Source: Ruegeria sp. HKCCD7303 (GTDB lineage: Bacteria > Pseudomonadota > Alphaproteobacteria > Rhodobacterales > Rhodobacteraceae). Taken from it: a stretch of 64,000 nt of DNA. Made by a program: the position numbers and the translations under genes. The DNA lies in assembly GCF_013111185.1 (NCBI RefSeq), contig NZ_WVRE01000013.1:1-64000 (forward strand), given 5' to 3'. The notes under the pieces were generated by a model. The model was given only the letters and a program-made list of their open reading frames with translations, was not told the DNA's origin and searched no databases. Numbering within the stretch: the first letter of the stretch is position 1; every line of letters begins with the position of its first letter. Shown here piece by piece: positions 54,633 through 62,563 of the stretch.

Positions 54633-55861
54633 CACAGCCCACTTGCCGAAGCTGCGGTGCAGCCCTGACCCAGACGCTGGTCGATCTGGGGCTTTCACCG
54701 CTGGCTAATTCCTATGTCCCGCCCGAGCGTGCTGGCACCGCCTGTCCGCGCTACCCGCTGCATGCCTGGGTCTGTAACAATTGCCATCTGGTGCAGGTCG
54801 AAGATGCCGTGCCAGCGGACGAGATATTCAATGCGGATTACGCCTATTTCTCCAGCTATTCGGACAGCTGGCTGGCCCATGCCAAGGCTTATGTCGAAAG
54901 GATGGTCGATCGGTTTGATCTGGGGCCGGATGATCTGGTGATCGAGATCGCCTCGAATGACGGATATCTGCTGCAGTATTTCGTGGAGAAAGGCATCCCG
55001 GTTCTGGGGATCGAACCTTCAGGCAGCGTGGCGGCAGCGGCCGAAGAAAAAGGCGTGCGCACGCTGGTCGACTATTTCGGCAAGGCACTGGCGCAAAAGG
55101 TTGCTGCGGCAGAAAAACCTCCGGCGTTGATCGCTTCGGCCAATGTTCTGGCGCATGTGCCCGACATCAACGATTTCGTCGCCGGGATCGCCACGCTTCT
55201 GACGGGTGATGCGGTCTATACGGTCGAATTCCCTCACCTTCTGAACCTGATCAACGAAGTCCAGTTCGATACGATCTATCACGAACACTACTCCTATCTG
55301 TCGCTGCTGGCGGTCGAGGCAATCTTTGCCAAGGCGGGCCTGCGCGTGTTTGACGTTGAAGAGCTACCGACCCATGGCGGATCGCTGCGGGTGTTCGCCT
55401 GCCTTGAAGGCGCCAGCCACCCCGAAGGGTCTGGTGTGGCCAAGGTCCGCGCGGACGAGGCCGCAGCGCAGTTCGACCGGCCTGAGGGTTATATGAATTT
55501 CACCACGCAGGTCGAAGCGCTGCGCGACGGGCTGCTCGCCTTTCTGCGCGAAGCAAATGCCAGGGGGGACACCATTGCCGCCTATGGTGCCGCCGCCAAG
55601 GGCAACACACTGTTGAATTATGCCGGGATCGGTCCCGATCTGATCTCTTACTGCGTTGATCGCAACCCGGCCAAGCAGAACACGCTGCTGCCCGGCAGTC
55701 ATATCCCTGTACACGGGGTCGAAGCGCTGCGCGAGACGCCGCCGGATTACGTGCTGATCCTGCCCTGGAACATCCGTGATGAAGTCATCGACCAGATGGC
55801 CGACCTGAAGGCGCAGGGCACCCGGTTCGTGACCGCCGTGCCGGAGGTCAGGATCAGCTGA
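54629..55861 (+). CDS. Sugar C-methyltransferase (TylC3/NovU-type, zinc-binding N-terminus)
   Basis: 410 residues. The N-terminal zinc-binding domain has C6xxC9 and C49xxC52, the arrangement of Methyltransf_13 proteins. LVIEIASNDGYLLQYF (103-118) is SAM motif I, and FDTIYHEHYSYLSLLAVE the conserved catalytic-region block. The C-terminal Methyltransf_14 domain has TIAAYGAAAKGNTLLNY. TylC3 and its relatives add a methyl to C-3 of a 4-keto-6-deoxy nucleotide sugar, giving branched sugars. With RfbF next door, a CDP-linked branched methyl sugar is the best guess. ATGA overlap upstream and TGATG junction downstream. Confidence 0.9.
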   Translation: MTQPTCRSCGAALTQTLVDLGLSPLANSYVPPERAGTACPRYPLHAWVCNNCHLVQVEDAVPADEIFNADYAYFSSYSDSWLAHAKAYVERMVDRFDLGPDDLVIEIASNDGYLLQYFVEKGIPVLGIEPSGSVAAAAEEKGVRTLVDYFGKALAQKVAAAEKPPALIASANVLAHVPDINDFVAGIATLLTGDAVYTVEFPHLLNLINEVQFDTIYHEHYSYLSLLAVEAIFAKAGLRVFDVEELPTHGGSLRVFACLEGASHPEGSGVAKVRADEAAAQFDRPEGYMNFTTQVEALRDGLLAFLREANARGDTIAAYGAAAKGNTLLNYAGIGPDLISYCVDRNPAKQNTLLPGSHIPVHGVEALRETPPDYVLILPWNIRDEVIDQMADLKAQGTRFVTAVPEVRIS

Positions 55862-56739
55862 TGGCACGGGTTCTGCTGACCGGCGCAACCGGATTGATCG
55901 GACGCGCAACAATCCCGGCTCTGACAGAGGCGGGCCATGAGGTGGTGACGCTGGGCCGCAATCCGGCAAGCGACATCGCCTGCAATCTGCTGGACCCCGA
56001 TGCCACCACAAAAGCCCTTGAAGCGGCCCGCGCCAGCCATCTGGTTCATCTGGCCTGGCATGACGGTCCACGCGACCGATGGATTTCTGCGGCCAATCTG
56101 GACTGGATGGCCGCTACGTTGCATCTGGTACGGGAATTCGCGCGAACAGACGGCCAACGCGCGGTCTGCGCCGGAAGCTGCGCCGAATATGATTGGTCGG
56201 TACCGGACCTAACCGAAACCAGCCCTCTGCGCCCTCGCACCTTGTATGGTGCAGCCAAGGCCGGAACCGGTCTGGCACTGTGTGCAGGTCAGAAAGCACT
56301 TGGCTTGTCCCTGGCCTGGGCACGCATCTTTTTTGTCTACGGGCCGGGTGAGCCCCAGGGGCGGCTGTGTGGCGATCTAATTTCAAACCTCAAGACGGGA
56401 CGTCCGGTCGATTGCACCGACGGGCGGCAGGAGCGGGATTTTCTGCATGTGAGCGATTTGGCGCGCGCGCTGGTACGGTTGCTGGAAGCCGACGCGACCG
56501 GCGCGGTCAATGTAGCCAGCGGTACCGTAATCCCGGTTCGGGAACTCATTGAAGAGGTTGCGAAACAAATGCATCACCCCGACCTGGTCCGACTGGGTGC
56601 GATCACGCGCGCAGCAGACGATCCTGCCCGGCTGGCAGCAGATGTGGGCCGGTTGCGGCATGAGGCTGGCTTTGTGCCGCAACATGACATCACCTCGGGC
56701 GTGGCCGACATTCTCAGATCTGAAGGGGGACAGACGTGA
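55861..56739 (+). CDS. SDR-family nucleotide-sugar epimerase/reductase
   Basis: 292 residues. VLLTGATGLIGRATIPAL is a canonical TGxxGxxG start. VCAGSCAEYDW and YGAAK supply the Ser, Tyr and Lys of extended SDRs, and RDFLHVSDLARALVRLLE is the usual substrate-side block. As the last sugar-modifying gene of the operon, it probably performs the C-4 ketoreduction or C-5 epimerisation that completes the CDP-sugar; this is inference. Shares one base with the upstream stop, and the GtrA gene starts within its last codons. Confidence 0.85.
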   Translation: MARVLLTGATGLIGRATIPALTEAGHEVVTLGRNPASDIACNLLDPDATTKALEAARASHLVHLAWHDGPRDRWISAANLDWMAATLHLVREFARTDGQRAVCAGSCAEYDWSVPDLTETSPLRPRTLYGAAKAGTGLALCAGQKALGLSLAWARIFFVYGPGEPQGRLCGDLISNLKTGRPVDCTDGRQERDFLHVSDLARALVRLLEADATGAVNVASGTVIPVRELIEEVAKQMHHPDLVRLGAITRAADDPARLAADVGRLRHEAGFVPQHDITSGVADILRSEGGQT

Positions 56740-57137
56740 AGAAACTGCTTGTCCCCCGCAAGAAATCTTTCATGCGCTTCGCTATGGTCGGTGTATTGAA
56801 CACAGCGTTCGGCTATGCACTCTTCACCATTCTCAATCTGTCCGGCTTGCCCCCACAAGTCGCGCTGGTGATCTCGTTTTCCGGTGGGGTTCTGTGGAAT
56901 TTCATGACCCATGCGCGCCTCGTGTTCGATACCAAGGGCCTGGGTCGGTTGCCATTTTATATCCTGTCCTATCTGGTGGTTTATGCATTCAATGCCCTGT
57001 CTCTGGAGGGTCTGCTGTCCGTGGGATTTCAACCAATCATTGCGCAGGGGATAATCGTCCTTCCGGCCGCAATCTTGGCCTTCATCCTGATTTCCCGGGT
57101 GCTGACAGATCGCTTTCCATGGCAACAGGAGGTGTAA
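56736..57137 (+). CDS. GtrA-family small membrane protein
   Basis: 133 residues from a GTG (GTGA overlap with the SDR stop). Four hydrophobic helices with the GtrA pattern: FMRFAMVGVLNTAFGYALF, then SFSGGVLWNFMTHARLVFD, the N-F motif loop. It probably flips the lipid-linked form of the sugar made by this operon, working with the GtrB-type enzyme at 61337 and the GT-C enzyme at 59289. Last gene of the overlapping operon that starts with rfbF. Confidence 0.88.
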   Translation: MKKLLVPRKKSFMRFAMVGVLNTAFGYALFTILNLSGLPPQVALVISFSGGVLWNFMTHARLVFDTKGLGRLPFYILSYLVVYAFNALSLEGLLSVGFQPIIAQGIIVLPAAILAFILISRVLTDRFPWQQEV

Positions 57138-57241
57138 AAAATGCTTGAATATAATATTCTGGCTTAAAAGCCATTGAAGACCGAACTGACCATGGAGTCT
57201 GAAATTTGACATAAGAACTGTACCGCGAGGATAGTTAACTA

Positions 57242-59278
57242 ATGCGTCTTTACCTTGCCGATCTCGGCCACAACCTCGTTACTGCAACATCGGACACCTA
57301 CCCGTTAGGTGTCGGAAATCTTGCGACTTTCGCTCAGGCTTATGCAAAAAGCCCAACGCCAATTGATGTTGCGATCTTCCGTGACCCCCAAGAACTCAAA
57401 ACCGCAATCGACACGGCCGCCCCGGATGTAATCGGCTTTTCCAGCTATTCCTGGAACCACCATCTGGCCCTGTCCTTTGCCGACTATGCCAAGGCAGTGA
57501 ACCCCGACAGCCTGACCCTGATGGGTGGCCCCAACTTTCCACTGACCGAAGATGAGCAGGAAAGCTGGATCCGGACCATGCCGCAGATCGACATGCATGT
57601 ACGCGGCCCCACCTATGAAGGTGAGCGTGCCTTTCTAAGCACGTTGCAGCGTTTCATCGATGTCGGCGGCCAGCGCGAAGGCATGTGGGAAGAAGCCGTC
57701 GATGGCGCGCTTTATGTGCATCCCAAAACTGGAGAGATCCTGCGCGGGGGCGAACCGCCCCGCATCCGCGATCTGGACGAAATTCCATCGCCCTATCTGG
57801 CCGGGCTGATGGACAAGTTCTTTGACACCGGCCTGTTTGCACTGATGCAACTGGCGCGCGGCTGTCCGTTCACCTGCGCCTTCTGCAACTCGGCGGTCAA
57901 ATCGAATTCGAAAGTCTTCCGCCATTCGTTTGAACGCACCAAGGCCGATCTGGATTACATCGTGGCTCGTATCAACCATGCCAGCCCGCTCTGTTTCGCG
58001 GACGACAATTTCGGCATGTATGTGCAGGATGAAGAGGTGGCCGATTATCTGGGTCATCTGATGGAACGGTACGACTGGCCCAAATACATCCGGACAACCA
58101 CAGGCAAGAACCGCGGCGACCGGATCATCAAGGTGATGCGCAAGGCCAAGGGTCGCTTGCCGATGACCTCATCGGTTCAGTCTCTGAACCCGGAAGTTCT
58201 AAAGAATATCAAACGCGACAATATCAGCCTGGATACCTATGCCGAGGTACAGCAGGAGCTTCATTCAAAGGGTATGCAATCCTATGGTGAACTGATCCTG
58301 TGTATGCCCGGTGAAACCAAGGAATCCTTTATGGATGCGGTGGACAAGCTGATCGAAACCGGTGTCAGCCGGGTGGCTGCACATCAGCTGATGCTGCTGC
58401 ATGGCGCGCCGCTGGCCAATCCCGACAGCCGCGAGAAATTCGGGTTCAAAACACTGCACCGGGTCGTCGCCCGATGCCTTGGCAAATATACCGGCCCAAC
58501 CGTGGTCGAGACCGAAGAAATGGTGGTCCAGTCCGAGAATTTCTCGTTCCAGGATTATCTGGACACCCGCGTTTTCCATCTGCTGCTGACGATCTTCTAT
58601 TACGAAGACAATTTCGAAGAAGCCTTCCGGCTGGCGCGCTCCCGCGGCATCCGGCCCTTCCTGATCGTCAAACACATGCAGGAAATCCTTGATCAGGCCC
58701 CCCAGCCCTTCCGGGATGCGGTGGCCGGTTATCTGGAGGAAAACCAGCAGGAATTGTTCGAAACCCGCGCCGACTGTGTCGCCTGGGCGCAGGAGAATTA
58801 TGGCGACCTGATCAGCGGTGAACTGGGGGGTAATCTGCTCAGCAAATACTCGATGATTGGCCGCTTCATCGTGCTGGATGAAGCACTTGATTTCCTGAAA
58901 CGGGCCATCAGCGACCTTCTGGACAAGGACGATCTCGAAGCGCACGAGATGCTCGATACGATCATCAATTACTACAGCGCCGTGATGCTGCATGTGCCCT
59001 TCTCGGAAACTCTGGAACACGAACCGGTCTGGAGTTCGGCCTTCGATGTCGAGGCCTGGCGGAATTCGGGATATGAAGGCGTGCTGCAGGATTACCAGTT
59101 CGACACGCCCCGCAACTTCCAAACCCAGGTCGATCAAAGATTGAAAACCACCCTGCTCACCCGGATCGAGACCTTTGGTGAACATGCCTCTGGGCTAGGC
59201 CGGTTCACCCGGACGATGTTTGCCAAGGATTTCCGGCGCAACTTCGTGCCGAGTGAAAATCAGCATGCGGCCGAATAG
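57242..59278 (+). CDS. B12-binding-domain-type radical SAM protein
   Basis: 678 residues. The N-terminal 140 residues have the Rossmann-like B12-binding plan (MRLYLADLGHN, PDVIGFSSYSWNHHLAL, LTLMGGPNFPL), but no D-x-H-x-x-G motif is visible, so cobalamin would bind base-off without a protein His. The radical SAM domain starts at ARGCPFTCAFCNSAVKS, with the CxxxCxxC iron-sulfur ligands Cys208, Cys212 and Cys215. The C-terminal 250 residues are helical and unrecognised. Such enzymes methylate or rearrange unreactive carbons. It sits between a GtrA-ending sugar operon and a GT-C/GtrB pair, pointing to a sugar or lipid-carrier substrate. GAGGA precedes the ATG. Confidence 0.85.
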   Translation: MRLYLADLGHNLVTATSDTYPLGVGNLATFAQAYAKSPTPIDVAIFRDPQELKTAIDTAAPDVIGFSSYSWNHHLALSFADYAKAVNPDSLTLMGGPNFPLTEDEQESWIRTMPQIDMHVRGPTYEGERAFLSTLQRFIDVGGQREGMWEEAVDGALYVHPKTGEILRGGEPPRIRDLDEIPSPYLAGLMDKFFDTGLFALMQLARGCPFTCAFCNSAVKSNSKVFRHSFERTKADLDYIVARINHASPLCFADDNFGMYVQDEEVADYLGHLMERYDWPKYIRTTTGKNRGDRIIKVMRKAKGRLPMTSSVQSLNPEVLKNIKRDNISLDTYAEVQQELHSKGMQSYGELILCMPGETKESFMDAVDKLIETGVSRVAAHQLMLLHGAPLANPDSREKFGFKTLHRVVARCLGKYTGPTVVETEEMVVQSENFSFQDYLDTRVFHLLLTIFYYEDNFEEAFRLARSRGIRPFLIVKHMQEILDQAPQPFRDAVAGYLEENQQELFETRADCVAWAQENYGDLISGELGGNLLSKYSMIGRFIVLDEALDFLKRAISDLLDKDDLEAHEMLDTIINYYSAVMLHVPFSETLEHEPVWSSAFDVEAWRNSGYEGVLQDYQFDTPRNFQTQVDQRLKTTLLTRIETFGEHASGLGRFTRTMFAKDFRRNFVPSENQHAAE

Positions 59279-59295
59279 GCCCGCGGGCCTATTCG
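59272..59295. terminator. Perfect 24-bp palindrome covering both convergent stop codons
   Basis: CGAATAGGCCCG (59272-59283) is followed directly by its complement CGGGCCTATTCG. The radical SAM stop (TAG, 59276-59278) and the stop of the converging GT-C gene (TAG on the minus strand, 59291-59289) both fall inside it, each as GAATAG. A 10-bp GC-rich stem with a CGCG loop can form in either transcript, so it is a candidate bidirectional terminator, though no long U-tract follows. Confidence 0.6.
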
Positions 59296-61340
59296 CGATT
59301 CCCCAGATAGACAACCTCGCGCCGGGGAAAGGCTGCTATGATGGCTGCGTTCTGCTCAGGCCCCATATCGCGCAGGAAAATCGGCTTACCCTCGGGCAGA
59401 AACGGGTCGTTGAGATAAAGCGCTGATCCGATATTGGCATTTGTCGAAACAAAAACCAGAGCATTGCTCAGCTCTGCGGCCTGTGCCTGACGCCTGATGT
59501 CGCCGGTAAAGCCACCGTACCCATCGTATTTCGAGACCCCACGCCATGAAGTGAAACTGACGACCGAGACTGCGCAAAGCAGCAAGACGATACAGTGCAG
59601 GCGACCGTGATACTGGTCCGGCAGCCGGTCTTTGACCGCCTCGATCCCAGCCGCTGAAAGAACCAGAACCGGCAAAAGTGCCGTATGCCAATAACGTGGA
59701 CCCAGATAGAAGGTGCCGGTAAACCAATAGAAGAACAGCACACCCACAAGAGCTAAAAAGATCACCAACATGGCCCGGTCGAACCCGGTCAGGCGCTTGT
59801 GCCAGATGAAGACGATCCAGATCGGGACCAGCGACCCGAAGGTCCAGCCCAGAAGTTCAAGGTTGAGCGAAGCAATGCCGTTGATCAGGTTCAGCAGGCC
59901 TTCAACCGGGCTGTGGCCAACCCAGATGTCCAGCGCGCCCCAGCTTTTGGCAGGGGGTCCCACATTGGGGCCGAAACCGAACGCATTTTTCGTGTCGGGC
60001 CAGAGCCGGCTCAGGTAATCGGATTGCGGGGTCAGCAGCATATCGCCCGTGGTCCCATAATTGAGCAGCAAAAAGACGGACCCCGACACGACACCACCAA
60101 CGGCGCAGGCTAGCACCTGCCCAATCCCAGCGGGCAAGCGGCGCAGCAACCACAAACCAGTCAGCCCGCCGACAATCAATCCGTCCAGTGGTCTGGTCAC
60201 AAAGCCCCACCCCAACGCCAGCCCGGCAATAAACGCCAACAGGATCGCCCGCCTCGCTGAACCTTCTCCGGCCCGGATCAGACACCACCAGGCCAAAAGT
60301 ATCACGACCAGCATCACGGAATGCGTCATCAGCGTGGCCCCGATAGCCAGCACCCAGGGCGAGGTCGCCATCAGCAGCGCGACCAGATCCGCGCGTTCCC
60401 TGCTGACGGTCCGGCGGACGATGTCATGGGCTAGCCAGACCGATATTCCGGTCAGGATCGGATTGATCACCCAGGGTGCCCCGATCAAAACTCCAAGGCT
60501 CAGAACAATGGCCCAGCCTTGTGCCGGGACACTGATCCATTTTCCCTCGTGCACTTCGAGAAGATAATATTCCAGTGCGGGTTGTGCGGCCTCGGGCGGG
60601 ACCGGAGCCCAGAGCGTACCAGCCGCGAAGGTCCGTGCCTGAAAGAGATAGGCCAGTTCATCCTCGACATGGGGAACACGGTCGAACGCCGTCCAAGCAA
60701 GGACGGCACTGGCCACTGCCGCAAAAACCGCCAGAGCAGCCACCGGGATATGCGGCATGCGATCAGGACCTGCCACGGCGAACATGGCGACCAGCGTGGC
60801 CATCTGAACAAGAGATAATGCACCGCCGACACCGATCTGCAGTCCGAAGGCCATGTAATAGCCGTAGGCCACATAAGGTGTTGCGGACAGGCAGAAAACC
60901 GCGACCAGAACCATCAAAAGAAACAGGCGAACAATCCCAGCCCTAGCGAAAAGACCCCTGACAGCCTCCCGGCCTGCAGGACGCATCAGAACAACACCCG
61001 TCAGTACCGCCTGCCCGGCCAGTATCATCAGCATGATCAGGTTTTCAGGCGGGTCGGCGGAAATCTCAAGCCGCGGAAACCAGAGCGGTTGTGTCAACCA
61101 CAACCGGGCGGAACTTCCCAGCAAAACCAGAGCGGCCAACGCCCCGAACCAAGATAATCCGCGCGACCAGAAGACACCGATCAGAACCGCTGCGGCCGCA
61201 GCCATAACCGTAAACCACAGACGCAACTCGGCCAGCGTGGCATTGGAGACGGGCGCATCTGCGGCCCAGGCTGGGCCTGCACAGGCGCAGAGCACAAGAG
61301 CAAGGCAGCGCCATTGCCACCGGTTTGTCTGTGCGATCAT
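59289..61340 (-). CDS. GT-C type glycosyltransferase-like membrane protein with long N-terminal extension
   Basis: 683 residues. The GT-C core begins near residue 200 and has HVEDELAYLFQARTF, with the acids Glu226-Asp227-Glu228 in the first large loop, then about ten helices. Before it lies an unusual 200-residue part with a signal-like start (cleavage possible near AWAADA) and about five additional hydrophobic segments. It probably transfers a sugar from a lipid-phosphate carrier made by the GtrB-type enzyme encoded immediately upstream in the operon (ATGA overlap at 61337-61340). The last residues fall within a palindrome shared with the radical SAM gene. Confidence 0.72.
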   Translation of the reverse strand: MIAQTNRWQWRCLALVLCACAGPAWAADAPVSNATLAELRLWFTVMAAAAAVLIGVFWSRGLSWFGALAALVLLGSSARLWLTQPLWFPRLEISADPPENLIMLMILAGQAVLTGVVLMRPAGREAVRGLFARAGIVRLFLLMVLVAVFCLSATPYVAYGYYMAFGLQIGVGGALSLVQMATLVAMFAVAGPDRMPHIPVAALAVFAAVASAVLAWTAFDRVPHVEDELAYLFQARTFAAGTLWAPVPPEAAQPALEYYLLEVHEGKWISVPAQGWAIVLSLGVLIGAPWVINPILTGISVWLAHDIVRRTVSRERADLVALLMATSPWVLAIGATLMTHSVMLVVILLAWWCLIRAGEGSARRAILLAFIAGLALGWGFVTRPLDGLIVGGLTGLWLLRRLPAGIGQVLACAVGGVVSGSVFLLLNYGTTGDMLLTPQSDYLSRLWPDTKNAFGFGPNVGPPAKSWGALDIWVGHSPVEGLLNLINGIASLNLELLGWTFGSLVPIWIVFIWHKRLTGFDRAMLVIFLALVGVLFFYWFTGTFYLGPRYWHTALLPVLVLSAAGIEAVKDRLPDQYHGRLHCIVLLLCAVSVVSFTSWRGVSKYDGYGGFTGDIRRQAQAAELSNALVFVSTNANIGSALYLNDPFLPEGKPIFLRDMGPEQNAAIIAAFPRREVVYLGNRE

Positions 61341-62320
61341 GCCAGATGCTCTTCTCTGGCCAGAGCCGGGTCCCGCGCGGGACCTTCGATATTGATACGT
61401 TCCTGCTCGGTCACAATAGGCCCGCCGCGCACCTGATTGTGAATCGAGGTGATGTATTCCCCCAGCATTCCGATGAACAGCATCTGAATGCCCGACAGGA
61501 AGAACAGGGATACGATGATGGTCGTCGTCCCGCGCGGTGCCTGATCGGGATTGACGAAAAACAACACCACAGAGATGAGCGAGAACAGGATACAGGCAAT
61601 CGCAATCACCAGCCCGCTGATCGTGCAGAACCGCATCGGGGCTCGCGTGAAAGAGAAGATCGCGTTCAACGCCTGATCGATCAGCGCCATCAGGCTGTGC
61701 TTTGACAGCCCCTTTGCACGGGCTTTCCAGACATAGGGTTTGATGATCCGGCGGAAACCGCAGCTTGCGATGATACCACGGATGTAGGGGTAGTGATCCT
61801 TGTGCGCCAGCACCGCCTTCAGAACTTTGCGGTCGATCAGTTGGAACTCTCCGACCGACGGTTCCAGCCAGACATCCGACAGACCATTGACGATCCGGTA
61901 GAAAAGGCCGCGTGCATTGCGCATCACGAACCCTTCTTCGCGGGTGCTGCGGGCACCGGCCACCACGTCATAACCGTTTTCCCACAGCTCGACGAATTCC
62001 GGGATCAGCTCGGGCGGATCCTGCAGGTCTACCGGCAACATGACGACGATGCCGTCGCCGGTCGCGTAGCGCAGTCCGTTGAAGGTTGATCGAAACACCC
62101 CGAAATTTCGGGCGTTGACCACCACCTTCACGTCCTGATCCTGTGCGGCAATCTCGCGCAGGATGTCCACGGTTCGGTCCGAAGAGGCATTATCGATGAA
62201 AATATGCTCGCGCCTGTAGCTCGGCAGTTCCTTATCGAAAATCGCCTTCACGGTCTCATAACAATTCGCCACGTTGTCTTCTTCATTGAAGCATGGCGAA
62301 ACAATGGAAATTGTTTTCAT
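61337..62320 (-). CDS. Polyprenyl-phosphate glycosyltransferase (GT2, GtrB type) with altered D-x-D
   Basis: 327 residues from the ATG at 62320. ISIVSPCFNEEDNV opens the GT-A domain, FIDNASSDRT follows, and two C-terminal helices (about 210-235 and 250-275) end in MLGEYITSIHNQVRGGP as in GtrB. The metal-site block reads LPVDLQDPPEL, so the first Asp of the usual D-A-D is replaced by Pro96 and only Asp98 remains; the sister gene at 4061 keeps both. It probably loads undecaprenyl phosphate for the GT-C enzyme that follows. An ATG at 62335 is an alternative start. The upstream frame to 62410 shows no homology. Confidence 0.85.
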   Translation of the reverse strand: MKTISIVSPCFNEEDNVANCYETVKAIFDKELPSYRREHIFIDNASSDRTVDILREIAAQDQDVKVVVNARNFGVFRSTFNGLRYATGDGIVVMLPVDLQDPPELIPEFVELWENGYDVVAGARSTREEGFVMRNARGLFYRIVNGLSDVWLEPSVGEFQLIDRKVLKAVLAHKDHYPYIRGIIASCGFRRIIKPYVWKARAKGLSKHSLMALIDQALNAIFSFTRAPMRFCTISGLVIAIACILFSLISVVLFFVNPDQAPRGTTTIIVSLFFLSGIQMLFIGMLGEYITSIHNQVRGGPIVTEQERINIEGPARDPALAREEHLA

Positions 62321-62563
62321 AGCTTTATTTAACATCAAACAGCACCACTTACCCCACCAATACCCGGGTATACTCATACCATCCCGCGAAGTTCGGGATT
62401 CGCACAACACTTAACCTGCAGGAATATCATGAAATAACGTGCACTCACGCCAACATGGAAAGCCAAATCCGCCTTTCCTGCAAAACAATGCCGTATCGCC
62501 ATTGTTTCCCTTACATTTACACCGTTTAGTATGTCCGTAGATTGTAGACAGACGAACATTCAT

